A DNA stretch of 32,540 nucleotides from an uncultured Acetobacteraceae bacterium (GCA_937874445.1 CALNAL010000313.1:1-32540); one strand, 5' to 3'; positions 1 to 9,642 are shown, counted from the first letter of the stretch. Notes: generated from the sequence alone by a model not told the origin. Made by a program: numbers and translations.

Positions 1-50
1 TACGAGATCTGCGCATGTCTCGTGGGCTCGGAGATGTGTATAAGAGACAG
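1..50. other. Nextera P7-side adapter and i7 index (not genomic)
   Basis: The first 50 bases are library construct. They run from the end of the P7 primer (tacgagat), through an 8-base index (ctgcgcat), into the Nextera read-2 adapter, and end with the 19-bp Tn5 mosaic end at 32-50. From memory the index is the reverse complement of N722 (atgcgcag). Genomic sequence begins at about base 51. Translating through this stretch gives the spurious leader MGSEMCIRDS on the truncated alanine racemase. Confidence 0.97.
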
Positions 51-339
51 CGGCATCGGCTATGCCGACGGCTGGCGCCGCGCCTTCGCCGGCCACCGGG
101 TGATGGCCTGGGCCACCGGGCGGGGCTTTGACGACCGCCCCATTCCGCTGGTAGGCCGTGTCTCCATGGACCTCACCACCGCCGACGTCACCGACCATCC
201 CGATCTGCACCCCGGCGACTGGCTGGAGCTGATGGGGCCGCGCCAGACGCCCGACACGCTGGGCAAGGCGGCCGGCACCATCGGCTACGAGATTCTCACC
301 GGGCTGGGGCCGCGCATCCTGCGAGTCTATACCTCGTGA
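51..339 (+). CDS. alr: alanine racemase, C-terminal fragment (5' truncated by adapter)
   Basis: This is the last 95 or so residues of a PLP-dependent alanine racemase, which converts L-alanine to D-alanine for peptidoglycan synthesis. The visible part is the C-terminal beta domain: GYADGW near the start, GRVSMD in the middle, and the closing pattern GTIGYEILTGLGPRILRVY, all typical of Alr. The PLP-lysine barrel is absent because the genomic sequence is cut at base 51 by adapter, so this is a contig-end fragment and not a pseudogene. The stop codon TGA at 337-339 overlaps the GTG start of the next gene (GTGA), which implies translational coupling to mlaE. The alr-mlaE-mlaF order is seen in other alphaproteobacteria. 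Confidence 0.93.
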
Positions 340-1145
340 CGGGCCGCGATACGGCGCCGCTGGACGCGCCGCTCGATGCCTTGGCCGCGCTGGGGCGGGC
401 GGCGATCGCCACGGTGCGGGGCACGGGGCGCATCACGCTGTTCGGGCTGGAGGGGATGTCGCACTTCTTCCGCCCGCCGTGGTACGGGCGGCTGTTCTGG
501 CACTCCCTGGTCGAGATCGGCTACTACTCGCTGCCGGTGGTGGCGCTGACGGCGGTGTTCACCGGCATGGTGCTGGCGCTGCAGGCGGCGACCGGCCTCT
601 CGCGCTTCAATGCCGAGAGCGCCATCGCCAACCTGGTGGTGCTGTCGATGACCCGCGAGCTGGGCCCGGTGCTGGCCGGGCTGATGGTGGCCGGGCGCGT
701 GGGCGCGGCGATGGCCGCCGAACTCGGCACCATGCGCGTCACCGACCAGATCGACGCGCTCTCCACCCTGCAGACCGACCCGATGAAATACCTCGTCGCC
801 CCGCGCCTGGCGGGGGGGCTGGTGGCGCTGCCCATCCTGGTGCTGATCGGCGACATCCTCGGCGTGCTGGGCGGCTTCGTCATCGGCGCGCTGAAGCTGG
901 GCTTCAACCCCGGGGTCTATCTCGCCAACACGGTGAACTTCATGCAGACCGCCGACGTGGTCTCGGGGCTGGTGAAGGCGGCGGTGTTCGGCCTGCTGGT
1001 GGCGCTGATGGGCTGCTACCACGGCTACAACTCGCGCGGCGGGGCGCAGGGCGTGGGCGCGGCCACCACCTCGGCGGTGGTCTCGGCCTCGGTGCTGATC
1101 CTGGCCTTCGACTACGTGCTCACCGAGCTGTTTTTTGCGCGGTGA
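336..1145 (+). CDS. mlaE: MlaE/YrbE-type ABC transporter permease
   Basis: This is a 269-residue integral inner-membrane protein, the permease of an MCE-type ABC system. Family members move phospholipids between inner and outer membranes to maintain lipid asymmetry. The sequence shows the family signature ELGTMRVTDQIDAL followed by PMKYLVAPRLAG, with several hydrophobic segments on either side (for example around residues 70-90, 145-190 and 230-265). The length is close to the usual 255-270. The start is GTG at 336, overlapping the alr stop. The ATPase follows 13 nt after the stop. No MCE-domain substrate-binding gene (mlaD), mlaC or mlaB lies in this window, so the rest of the complex must be elsewhere. 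The lipid role is inferred from the family. Confidence 0.93.
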   Translation: MTGRDTAPLDAPLDALAALGRAAIATVRGTGRITLFGLEGMSHFFRPPWYGRLFWHSLVEIGYYSLPVVALTAVFTGMVLALQAATGLSRFNAESAIANLVVLSMTRELGPVLAGLMVAGRVGAAMAAELGTMRVTDQIDALSTLQTDPMKYLVAPRLAGGLVALPILVLIGDILGVLGGFVIGALKLGFNPGVYLANTVNFMQTADVVSGLVKAAVFGLLVALMGCYHGYNSRGGAQGVGAATTSAVVSASVLILAFDYVLTELFFAR

Positions 1146-1158
1146 GGGAGAGGGCACG

Positions 1159-1947
1159 GTGAGCGATACCCCGAAAATCCGCGTGCGCGGCCTGTGCAAG
1201 GCCTTCGGCGCCAAGAAGGTGCTCGACGGGGTGGACCTCGACGTCGCCCCGCGCACCTCGATGGTGGTGATCGGCGGCTCCGGCACCGGCAAGTCGGTGC
1301 TCATCAAGTGCATCCTCGGCCTGCTCGAGCCCGACGCCGGCAGTATCGAGATCGACGGCGCCGACGTGCTGCGGATGGACCGCGAGGCGGCCACCGAACT
1401 GCGCTCCCACGCGGGGATGCTGTTCCAGAACGGCGCCCTCTTCGACAGCCTGCCGGTGTGGGAGAACGTCGCCTTCGGGCTGCTCGCCCAGGCCCGGCGC
1501 AAGCACACGCGCATCACCCGCGCCGAGGCCCGCGCCCGCGCCGACGCGGTGCTCGGCCAGGTCGGCCTCGCGCCCAGCGTGGGCGATCTGTGGCCCTCCG
1601 AGCTTTCGGGGGGGATGCAGAAGCGCGTCGGCCTGGCGCGCGCCATCGCCCACCAGCCCGACATGCTGTTCTTCGACGAGCCCACCACCGGGCTCGACCC
1701 GATCATGGGCGCGGTGATCGACGGGCTGATCGTCGATTGCGTCAAGCGCCTGGGCTCCACCGCCGTTGCCATCACCCACGACATGGCCTCCGCCCAGCGC
1801 ATCGGCGACCGCGCCGCCATGCTGCACCACGGCCGCATCGTCTGGGAGGGGCGCGCCGCCGAGTTGCTGGAGTCGGGCAACGAGGTGGTGGACCAGTTCA
1901 CCCACGGCCGCCGCGAGGGGCCGATCCAGATGGAGCTGCGCCGCTAG
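1159..1947 (+). CDS. mlaF: MlaF-type ABC transporter ATP-binding protein
   Basis: This 262-residue cytoplasmic ATPase is the partner of the MlaE permease immediately upstream. It has Walker A GGSGTGKS (39-46), a Q-loop in LFQNGALFDSLPVWENV, the signature LSGGMQKR (149-156), Walker B LFFDEPTTGLD (D173, E174) and the switch histidine in ITHDM. The GALFDSLPVWENVAF stretch is characteristic of MlaF/Ttg2A-type ATPases and not of generic importers. I chose GTG at 1159 because it follows a purine-rich GGGAGAGGG site. The open frame extends back to a TTG at 1135 that lies inside mlaE. Its stop TAG is separated by one base from the ATG of the LysE-family gene. Confidence 0.93.
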   Translation: MSDTPKIRVRGLCKAFGAKKVLDGVDLDVAPRTSMVVIGGSGTGKSVLIKCILGLLEPDAGSIEIDGADVLRMDREAATELRSHAGMLFQNGALFDSLPVWENVAFGLLAQARRKHTRITRAEARARADAVLGQVGLAPSVGDLWPSELSGGMQKRVGLARAIAHQPDMLFFDEPTTGLDPIMGAVIDGLIVDCVKRLGSTAVAITHDMASAQRIGDRAAMLHHGRIVWEGRAAELLESGNEVVDQFTHGRREGPIQMELRR

Positions 1948-1948
1948 C

Positions 1949-2566
1949 ATGACCTACCTTCCCCAACTTCTCACCCTGGCCGGCGTGATGCTGCTGGCCT
2001 GCATCAGCCCCGGGCCGGACGTGCTCGCCGTCACCTCGTATGCCCTGGCGAGCCGGCGCGGCGGGGTGTGGGTGGCACTCGGGGTGTCGCTGGGCTGCAC
2101 GCTGTGGGCCACGCTCGCGGTGTTCGGGCTGGGGGTGGTGATCCTCCGCCTCGGCCCGCTCTATCAGGCCATCCGCCTGTGCGGCGCCGCCTACCTCGTC
2201 TATCTCGGCCTGCATCTGCTGGTCTCTGCCCGCCGTGCCGGCCCCGCCCCGCAGATCGCCGCGGCGGCCGCGGGCGGGCGCGGCCTGTTCCGCCGCGGCC
2301 TGATGGTCAATCTCACCAACCCCAAGGCGGTGGTGTTCTTCGGCAGCCTGTTCGTGACCATCCTGCCGGTCGATGCCCCGGGCTGGGTGCATGCCGCCGT
2401 GGTGGCCGTCGTGGGCGGGGTGGCCTGCTTCTGGTTCGTGGCGCTGGCGCTGATGCTTTCGGCCGGCCGCGTCCGCGCGCTCTACCTCGCCGCCCGCCGC
2501 CCGGTGGACGCCCTGATGGGCGCCGCTCTGGTGGCGCTCGGCGCCCGCCTGGCGATCGAGGCCTGA
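1949..2566 (+). CDS. LysE/RhtB family amino-acid exporter
   Basis: This 205-residue inner-membrane protein belongs to the LysE/RhtB translocator family, which exports amino acids and related small metabolites. The diagnostic N-terminal motif SPGPDVLAV sits at the end of the first hydrophobic segment. The GLMVNLTNPKAVVFFGSLF motif is in the middle, and about six membrane segments are visible. The ATG at 1949 lies one base after the mlaF stop, so the gene is read in the same operon. The open frame extends upstream inside mlaF, but that part is an out-of-frame overlap. The substrate cannot be told from the sequence. Nothing about it suggests a role in Mla lipid transport; it looks like a passenger in the operon. 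Confidence 0.9.
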   Translation: MTYLPQLLTLAGVMLLACISPGPDVLAVTSYALASRRGGVWVALGVSLGCTLWATLAVFGLGVVILRLGPLYQAIRLCGAAYLVYLGLHLLVSARRAGPAPQIAAAAAGGRGLFRRGLMVNLTNPKAVVFFGSLFVTILPVDAPGWVHAAVVAVVGGVACFWFVALALMLSAGRVRALYLAARRPVDALMGAALVALGARLAIEA

Positions 2567-2986
2567 GTGGCCGCCGTCATCGCCCCCTTCCTGCCCTCCG
2601 ACCACGCCGCCGCTTTCGCGCTGTGGCAGCGCACCCCCGGCGTGGGGCTGAGCGATGCCGATTCTCCCGAGGCGATTGCCGCTTTCCTCGCCCGCAACCC
2701 CGGCCTCAGCTTCGTGGCGCGCGAGCAGGGGGCGCTGGTCGGCACCATCCTGTGCGGCCACGACGGCCGGCGCGGGCTGATCTATCATCTCGTCGTGACC
2801 CCCGCGCAGCGTCGCCGGGGCCTGGGCCGGACCCTGCTGGGACGTGCGCTGGCAGGGCTGCGCGCGGCCGGCATCGGCAAGTGCCACCTGATGGTGTTCC
2901 GCACCAACGCCGAGGGCGCCGCCTTCTGGCGCCGCGTGGGAGCCACCGAGCGAATCGAGCTGGCCCTGTTTTCGCGCGCCACCTGA
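2567..2986 (+). CDS. GNAT family N-acetyltransferase
   Basis: This is a 139-residue acetyl-CoA-dependent acyltransferase fold. The acetyl-CoA pyrophosphate loop is visible as LVVTPAQRRRGLGRTLL (about 75-91, Q/RxxGxG/A pattern), preceded by the beta-4 strand. The late segment NAEGAAFWRRVGATE is the usual helix and beta-bulge of YpeA-like members. The start codon is GTG at 2567, directly abutting the stop of the LysE-family gene, so it closes the alr-mlaE-mlaF-lysE transcription unit. The acceptor substrate is unknown. Structured repeat copy 1 follows, with its first hairpin 46 nt after the stop. Confidence 0.9.
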   Translation: MAAVIAPFLPSDHAAAFALWQRTPGVGLSDADSPEAIAAFLARNPGLSFVAREQGALVGTILCGHDGRRGLIYHLVVTPAQRRRGLGRTLLGRALAGLRAAGIGKCHLMVFRTNAEGAAFWRRVGATERIELALFSRAT

Positions 2987-3021
2987 GAGTCCGGCTGGCG
3001 TTCTCGTCCGGGGAGGGGAAG

Positions 3022-3162
3022 GCAAGGAAGTCTTCTTTTTCCTGGAGGAAAAAGAAGCAAAAAGGACTTTGTTCGTTTGGTTCCGCGGCTGGGACAGGCG
3101 CGGAGCTTAAGGAACAAAGCTTTCCTGGTTCTCCTTTCTCGAAAGGAGAACACCTTCCTTGC
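3022..3162 (+). repeat. structured intergenic repeat, copy 1 (cloverleaf-like)
   Basis: This is one of four related elements. The closing stem is gcaaggaag (3022-3030) with cttccttgc (3154-3162), a perfect 9-bp pairing. Hairpin A is cttctttttcc/ggaaaaagaag (3032-3042/3047-3057), 11 bp with a 4-nt loop. Hairpin B has gttccgcg/cgcggagc (3080-3087/3099-3106, one G-U), extended by tttgttc/gaacaaa (3068-3074/3112-3118). Hairpin C is gttctccttt/aaaggagaac (3128-3137/3142-3151). The element lies between the GNAT gene and radA. The radA reading frame stays open through it, so automatic start calling could wrongly include it. Confidence 0.9.
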
Positions 3163-3180
3163 TGGCCTTGCCTCGCCACG

Positions 3181-3209
3181 TTGCCCCGGGCGGCGGTTGC
3201 GCCTAGGGT
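3181..3209 (+). promoter_or_regulatory. candidate radA promoter
   Basis: TTGCCC (3181-3186) and TAGGGT (3204-3209) are separated by 17 bp, a weak match to a housekeeping promoter. The pair sits just after repeat copy 1 and would start a transcript about 20 nt ahead of the radA TTG. This is inference from spacing and position only. Confidence 0.3.
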
Positions 3210-3234
3210 GCGGCGCCTGTCCCGGAGGATTCTC

Positions 3235-4656
<1,422 letters not shown>

Positions 4657-4716
4657 CAGGGTGGCAACACAGCCCGGAGTGACGATATATGCCGCGCAAA
4701 TGCGGGGCAGCTCCAC

Positions 4717-5292
4717 GTGAACTGGGTCGATCTTGTCCTCCTGATGATCGTCGTCTTGTCGGCTATGCTCGCCTTCATACGCGGGCTGGTGCGCGAGGTG
4801 ATGGGCATCGGCGCCTGGATCGGCGCCGGTATTTTCTCGCTCTGGGCCGCTCCGGAGGTGGAGCCGCACATCCGCGACTGGCTGGGCAGCGCCGACTATT
4901 CCAAGCCGGTGGCCTACCTGGTCTGCTTCCTGGTGGCGCTGGTGCTGCTCTCGATCGTCGCGGGCATGATCGGCTCGGTGGTGCGCGGCTCGCTGCTGAG
5001 CGGCATCGACCGCACGCTGGGAGTGGTGTTCGGCGCGCTGCGCGGGGTGGCACTGCTGGCGGTGGCCTATATCGTGGTGGGCCTGCTGGTTCCACCGCTG
5101 CGCTGGCCCCCTCCGGTGCAGGAGGCGCGCGCGCTGCCCTACGTGCAGTGGAGCGCCGGCGTGCTGGCCAGATGCGTGCCCGAATCCTATCGCCCCACCG
5201 TCGCCCCGCTGCCGACGGGTGGACGCGAGACCACCGCAGCCGACCTGATGCGCGTGCCCGCCGTCGGCCGCGCCACCGGCCGCCAGCCATGA
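4717..5292 (+). CDS. cvpA: CvpA family membrane protein
   Basis: This 191-residue inner-membrane protein belongs to the CvpA family (named for colicin V production). The N-terminal pattern MNWVDLVLLMIVVLSAMLAFIRGLVREV is the hallmark start of the family. Four hydrophobic segments occupy about the first 130 residues, and a hydrophilic tail contains the family GR.....L region. In many proteobacteria cvpA precedes purF, as here (34 nt to purF). The start is GTG at 4717. The 60 nt after radA contain a TATATG-like box at 4686-4691 with only a poor -35, so a separate promoter is possible but weakly supported. Confidence 0.92.
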   Translation: MNWVDLVLLMIVVLSAMLAFIRGLVREVMGIGAWIGAGIFSLWAAPEVEPHIRDWLGSADYSKPVAYLVCFLVALVLLSIVAGMIGSVVRGSLLSGIDRTLGVVFGALRGVALLAVAYIVVGLLVPPLRWPPPVQEARALPYVQWSAGVLARCVPESYRPTVAPLPTGGRETTAADLMRVPAVGRATGRQP

Positions 5293-5326
5293 CCGGTGCT
5301 TCCGATCCGGCCCAGGAGACCTGACG

Positions 5327-6823
5327 ATGTCCGATCCGTTTGCCCCCGATGCGCTTTCCACCGACCCGCATGGTGCGGGCGCGGACGACAAGCTCCACGA
5401 GGAGTGCGGCGTCTTCGGACTGTGGAACCACCCCGACGCCGCCGCCGTCACCACGCTGGGGCTGCATGCGTTGCAGCATCGCGGCCAGGAGGCCACCGGC
5501 ATCGTCAGCTTCGACGGCGAGCATTTCCACATGCACCGCGGCATGGGGCTGGTCAGCGACACCTTCTCCGATGCCCGGGTGATCGCCTCCCTGCCGGGCG
5601 CGCGGGCGGTGGGACACAACCGCTACGCCACCACCGGCGACACCGTGCTGCGCAACGTCCAGCCGCTCTACGCCGACTTCGAGTTCGGCGGTTTCGCGGT
5701 GGCGCACAACGGCAACCTCACCAACGCCACCGCGCTGCGCCGGGCGCTGGTGCGGCGGGGCTGCCTGTTCCAGTCCACCACCGATTCGGAGGTGTTCATC
5801 CACCTCATCGCCATCAGCCTCTATTCCACCGTGGTCGATCGCCTGATCGACGCGCTCAAGCAGGTGGTGGGGGCCTATTCGCTGATCGCGCTGTCCAACG
5901 ATGCGCTGATGGGCGTGCGCGACCCGCTGGGCGTGCGGCCGTTGATCCTTGGCAAGCTCGCCAACGCCGACGGCTCCACCGCCTGGGTGCTGGCCAGCGA
6001 GACCTGTGCGCTCGACATCGTCGGCGCGGAGTTCGTGCGCGACGTCGAGCCCGGCGAGATCGTGGTGATCAACGACCAGGGCGTGCGCAGCGTCAAGCCG
6101 TTCACCCGCACCGCCTCGCGCTTCTGCGTGTTCGAATACATCTACTTCGCCCGCCCGGATTCGGTGATGGAGGGCATCTCGGTGTACGAGGCCCGCAAGC
6201 GCATCGGCGCCGAGCTGGCCCGCGAGAGCGCCGTTGAGGCCGACATGGTGGTGGCGGTGCCGGATTCCGGCGTGCCGGCGGCCATGGGCTATTCGCAGGT
6301 CAGCGGCATTCCCTTCGAGCTGGGCATCATCCGCAACCACTACGTCGGGCGCACCTTCATCGAGCCGACCGACCGGGTGCGTCATCTCGGGGTCAAGCTC
6401 AAGCACTCGGCCAACCGCGCCTCGCTGGCCGGCAAGCGGGTGATCCTGGTGGACGATTCCATCGTGCGCGGCACCACCAGCAAGAAGATCGTCGAGATGG
6501 TGCGCAACGCCGGCGCCAAGGAGGTGCACATGCGCATTTCCTCGCCGCCCACCACGCACTCGTGCTTCTACGGCATCGATACGCCCGAGCGTTCCAAGCT
6601 GCTGGCCTCCCGCTACAGCGTGGAGCAGATGGCCGAGCTGATCGGCGCCGACAGCCTGGCCTTCATCTCGCGCGACGGGCTCTACCGCGCGCTCGGCAAG
6701 GGCGAGCGCAACAACGATGCCCCGCAGTACTGCGACGCCTGCTTCACCGGCGAATACCCGATCGCCCTCTCCGAAAAGTCCGAGACCGACGCCCAGCTCT
6801 CGCTGCTCACCGAGGCGCACTGA
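5327..6823 (+). CDS. purF: amidophosphoribosyltransferase (PurF, Fe-S type)
   Basis: This is the first committed enzyme of purine synthesis, making 5-phosphoribosylamine from PRPP and glutamine. The 498-residue protein has an N-terminal Ntn glutaminase domain whose nucleophile is Cys27 in HEECGVFGLW, so a 26-residue propeptide should be removed. The phosphoribosyltransferase PRPP motif VILVDDSIVRG is at 372-382. Cys267, Cys413, Cys469 and Cys472 sit in the contexts of the four [4Fe-4S] ligands of the Bacillus subtilis enzyme (FCVFEYIYFARPDS, HSCFYG, CDACF), with nearly the same spacing. This is therefore the Fe-S, propeptide-bearing class, not the E. coli class. The ATG at 5327 has an AGGAG site upstream. 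Repeat copy 2 follows the stop. Confidence 0.97.
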   Translation: MSDPFAPDALSTDPHGAGADDKLHEECGVFGLWNHPDAAAVTTLGLHALQHRGQEATGIVSFDGEHFHMHRGMGLVSDTFSDARVIASLPGARAVGHNRYATTGDTVLRNVQPLYADFEFGGFAVAHNGNLTNATALRRALVRRGCLFQSTTDSEVFIHLIAISLYSTVVDRLIDALKQVVGAYSLIALSNDALMGVRDPLGVRPLILGKLANADGSTAWVLASETCALDIVGAEFVRDVEPGEIVVINDQGVRSVKPFTRTASRFCVFEYIYFARPDSVMEGISVYEARKRIGAELARESAVEADMVVAVPDSGVPAAMGYSQVSGIPFELGIIRNHYVGRTFIEPTDRVRHLGVKLKHSANRASLAGKRVILVDDSIVRGTTSKKIVEMVRNAGAKEVHMRISSPPTTHSCFYGIDTPERSKLLASRYSVEQMAELIGADSLAFISRDGLYRALGKGERNNDAPQYCDACFTGEYPIALSEKSETDAQLSLLTEAH

Positions 6824-6850
6824 GACGCGTATCTTGGTCGGGAAGGAAGG

Positions 6851-6985
6851 GTAAGGTCTTCTTTTGCCTTTCGGAAAAGAAGCAAAAGGACTTTTGTTCG
6901 TTGGGCTCCGCGGCTGACACAGGCGCGGAGCCCTTAACGAATAAAGCTTTCCTGGTTCTCCTTTCCCGAAAGGAGAACACCTTGC
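6851..6985 (+). repeat. structured intergenic repeat, copy 2 (cloverleaf-like)
   Basis: The closing stem is gtaaggt (6851-6857) with accttgc (6979-6985), containing one G-U. Hairpin A is cttctttt(g)cc/ggaaaagaag (6858-6868/6873-6882) with a bulged G. Hairpin B is gggctccgcg/cgcggagccc (6903-6912/6924-6933), extended by ttcgtt/aacgaa (6897-6902/6936-6941) across a 2-nt bulge. Hairpin C is gttctccttt/aaaggagaac (6955-6964/6969-6978). The element sits between convergent purF and the HD hydrolase gene, filling almost the whole spacer. Confidence 0.92.
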
Positions 6986-6994
6986 TTGCTTGCG

Positions 6995-7618
6995 CTACGG
7001 CGTCGCGAAACTCAGCCGCTTCAGCTCCGCGCGGAACCGCTCGGCGGCCACTTCCGGCGTCCAGGGCTCCCACGCCTTGCCGCCATAGCGCGGCTGGAGC
7101 GGGTCGTCGGGGCGGACGCGCTCGCGGATGTGCAGGGCCTCGCGCACCTCGGCCTCGGTCCAGCCCGCCACGAACACTGCCTCGGCGGCGGCCATGGCGA
7201 TATCCACCACCTTGTGGGCGCGCTTTTCCGCCGCGGTCCAGGCCGGCAGGTGGTAGCGCAGGAAGATCGCCTCGGTCAGCCGCCGGGAGAGGGCGGCGAA
7301 GCCCGGCCCCAGGAACGGCTTGAGCGGGGAGATGCAGTCGAAGTTGATCAGCCCCTCGTCGGCATCGTGCAGCAGCTCGCGCAGCTGCTGGGCGGGGGTG
7401 AGGCGCACCCGGTTGCGCCGCACCTCCAGCACCGCCAGCGAGTGCTGCGCCACCGACAGCGGCGCGTCGGGCCAGATCGAGTGCCCGCCCCAGCGGAAGG
7501 TGCGGGCGAGGCCGACGGAGAGGTCCTCGTCGCTCCAGTCCAGCGGGGTGGGGGCCATCAGGTCGAGGCGGCGGCCGCTGGGGAGGCGGATCCAGGCCCG
7601 CGGCGGCAGGTTTTTCAT
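6995..7618 (-). CDS. HD-domain phosphohydrolase
   Basis: This 207-residue cytoplasmic protein has a metal-dependent HD hydrolase fold related to YfbR-like nucleotidases and phosphohydrolases. The likely metal ligands are H59 in SVAQHS, the doublet H84-D85 in ELLHDADE, and a later aspartate in the HKVVDIAM helix. The N-terminal segment W.RLPSGRRLDL..PTPLDWSDEDLS followed by a GGH motif is typical of the COG1896-like group. Its ATG overlaps the stop of the upstream ABC exporter gene (ATGA), so the two are co-translated. The substrate is not determinable from the sequence; a nucleoside monophosphate is a family-based guess. The gene ends 9 nt from repeat copy 2. Confidence 0.85.
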   Translation of the reverse strand: MKNLPPRAWIRLPSGRRLDLMAPTPLDWSDEDLSVGLARTFRWGGHSIWPDAPLSVAQHSLAVLEVRRNRVRLTPAQQLRELLHDADEGLINFDCISPLKPFLGPGFAALSRRLTEAIFLRYHLPAWTAAEKRAHKVVDIAMAAAEAVFVAGWTEAEVREALHIRERVRPDDPLQPRYGGKAWEPWTPEVAAERFRAELKRLSFATP

Positions 7619-9378
7619 TGCGCCAGGGCCTGGGTGTGCACGAGGTGGGCGAAGACGCCGTTGCGCTCCATCAGCGCGGCGTGGCTGCCCTGCTCGACGG
7701 CGTGGCCGTCGGCGATCACCACCACCAGGTCGGCATCACGGACGGTGGACAGGCGGTGGGCGACGATGATGGTGGTGCGGCCCCGGCGCAGACGGGCCAG
7801 GGCCTCCTGCACCTCGGCCTCGCTCTCGGCGTCCAGCGCGGAGGTGGCCTCGTCGAGCAGCAGCACGCGGGGGTCGCGCAGCAGGGCGCGGGCCAGGGCG
7901 ATGCGCTGGCGCTGCCCGCCGGAGAGGCGCCCGCCGGCGGTGCCCACCACCGTGTCGTAGCCCGCCGGCAGCGCCTTGATGAAGGCGTGGGCCGCCGCCG
8001 CCTGGGCGGCCGCCTCGATCTGCTCCTGGGTGGCCCCGGGGCGGCCCATGCGGATGTTGGATGCCACCGTGTCGTCGAACAGCAGGGCGTCCTGGCCGAC
8101 ATAGGCAAGGGCGTCGCGCAGCGAGGCCAGGGTGACGCTGCGCACGTCCGCGCCATCGAGGCGGACGGCGCCGGAGGTGGCATCCTGCAGGCGGGGGATG
8201 AGGGCCAGCGCGGTGGACTTGCCGGCGCCGGAGGGACCGACCAGGGCCACGGTGCGGCCGGGTTCGGCGACGAAGCTCAGCCCGTCCAGCCCGACGCGGC
8301 CGTCGGGATAGGAGAAGTGGACGTCGGCGAATTCCACCCGCCCCTGGCCCGCCGGCAGCGGCGTGGCGCCGGGACGGTCGGCGATGGTGGCGGGCTCGTC
8401 GATGACGGTGAACACCCGGACCATGCCGGCCAGGCCTTCCTGCACCGCCGCGTTGAGGCTGCCCAGCGCCCGCAGCGGACGCGAGGCGAGGATCAGGGCG
8501 GAGACGAAGCCCGCAAAGTCGCCGATGCCGCCGCCGCCCCGCGCCGCCTGCCAGCCGGCGAAGCTCAGCACCAGCGCCACCGCGATGCCGCCCAGCATCT
8601 CCAGGATGGGGTCCAGCCGCGAGCGCGAGCGGGTCATGGCCATCAGCGCCCGGTAGAGGCGGTCGAAGGCCCCGTTGGCGCGTGCGATCTCGGGCGCCTC
8701 GAGGCGGTAGGCGCGCACGGTGCGGGCCTGCGAGAAGCTCTCGTTGAGCATCGCCGCGGTGAGGCCCATCTCCTCCTGCATCCCTCCCGAGGCGTGGCGC
8801 AGGCGGCGGCCGATGCGCTGGATGGGCACCCCGGCCACCGGCAGCAGCACGGCGGCAATCAGGCTGAGCAGCCAGTTGTCCCAGATCATCCAGCCGACCA
8901 GGCCGATCACCGTGACCACGTCGGAAATGCCGTTGATCGCCCGCCCCAGCGCCTCGCGGATGGTGGTGGCGTCGGTGGTGAAGCGGGTGGCGAGCATCGC
9001 CGGGGGCTCGCGCTCGACGCGGGCGAGGTCGGCGCGGGTGAGGTGGGCGAACATGCGTTCCTGCAGGCCGCGGATGACCAGTAGCACCACTTGGGTGAGG
9101 CTCACCGTCTGGTAGTACCAGGTGACCGCCCGCACCGCCGTGACCGCCGCGACCAGCAGCGGCACCTGATAGAGAATGCGCGAATCCTGGCGGGCGAACA
9201 TGTCCACCGCAATCTTGATGACCGCCGGATAGACCGCCTGGGAGAGCGCCATCAGCACCGTGAGCACCAGCACCCCCACCAGACGCAGCCGGTAGTGGTG
9301 GATGTGCTCGCGCCAGAGGCGGCGCAGCAGCGGGAGGGTCTGTTCGCCCGGGAGCGCCGGGGAGGATTTGCCTGCCAT
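7615..9378 (-). CDS. MsbA-like ABC exporter (fused permease and ATPase)
   Basis: This 587-residue half-transporter has an N-terminal six-helix ABC type-1 exporter domain (about 20-310) and a C-terminal nucleotide-binding domain. The ATPase shows Walker A GPSGAGKST (about 381-389), signature LSGGQRQR (near 485), Walker B VLLLDEATSALD (near 505-516) and the switch histidine in VAHRLSTV. It would work as a homodimer exporting lipid or a hydrophobic compound. It resembles the MsbA/LmrA branch, but the cargo cannot be assigned from sequence. The ATG at 9378 has a strong AGGAGG site 8 nt upstream. The stop overlaps the ATG of the HD hydrolase gene. Confidence 0.93.
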   Translation of the reverse strand: MAGKSSPALPGEQTLPLLRRLWREHIHHYRLRLVGVLVLTVLMALSQAVYPAVIKIAVDMFARQDSRILYQVPLLVAAVTAVRAVTWYYQTVSLTQVVLLVIRGLQERMFAHLTRADLARVEREPPAMLATRFTTDATTIREALGRAINGISDVVTVIGLVGWMIWDNWLLSLIAAVLLPVAGVPIQRIGRRLRHASGGMQEEMGLTAAMLNESFSQARTVRAYRLEAPEIARANGAFDRLYRALMAMTRSRSRLDPILEMLGGIAVALVLSFAGWQAARGGGGIGDFAGFVSALILASRPLRALGSLNAAVQEGLAGMVRVFTVIDEPATIADRPGATPLPAGQGRVEFADVHFSYPDGRVGLDGLSFVAEPGRTVALVGPSGAGKSTALALIPRLQDATSGAVRLDGADVRSVTLASLRDALAYVGQDALLFDDTVASNIRMGRPGATQEQIEAAAQAAAAHAFIKALPAGYDTVVGTAGGRLSGGQRQRIALARALLRDPRVLLLDEATSALDAESEAEVQEALARLRRGRTTIIVAHRLSTVRDADLVVVIADGHAVEQGSHAALMERNGVFAHLVHTQALAQ

Positions 9379-9474
9379 GGCCGTGCCTCCTAGCGCAGCC
9401 GGAGCGCGGAGGGAACGGGGTTGCGGGCGGGACCCGCCGGATCGGTGGCGCGGGGAAGGCGCGACAGCAAGGCA

Positions 9475-9610
9475 GGCAAGGTGTTCTCCTTTCGAGAAAG
9501 GAGAACCAGGAAAGCTTTATCCGTTAAGGGCTCCGCGCCTGTGTCATGCGCGGAGCCCAACGAACAAAAGTCCTTTTGCTTCTTTTCCTTCAGGAAAAGA
9601 AGACTTTGCC
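9475..9610 (-). repeat. structured intergenic repeat, copy 3 (cloverleaf-like)
   Basis: This copy is inverted relative to copies 1 and 2. The closing stem is ggcaaggt (9475-9482) with actttgcc (9603-9610), 8 bp with one G-T. Hairpin C is gttctccttt/aaaggagaac (9483-9492/9497-9506). Hairpin B is gggctccgcg/cgcggagccc (9528-9537/9549-9558). Hairpin A is cttcttttcc/ggaaaagaag (9579-9588/9593-9602). It lies 32 nt past the stop of the MarR gene (minus strand) and upstream of the ABC exporter gene. Read on the minus strand, the order is again A-B-C after the MarR stop. Confidence 0.92.
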
Positions 9611-9642
9611 TTGTCTTCCCGAGCCGCATTTCCTCGTGCGAT

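Noticed and set aside
51..339. A short intact gene starting MGSEMCIRDS
   Set aside because: The first residues are adapter; this is a truncated alanine racemase.
3022..3234. Repeat copy 1 as coding sequence of an N-terminally extended RadA, or of a small protein with KVFSFRERRTRKAL-like peptides seen in the other copies
   Set aside because: The same peptide appears only because the element is repeated. The RadA family begins at the zinc finger, and a good ribosome site precedes the TTG at 3235.
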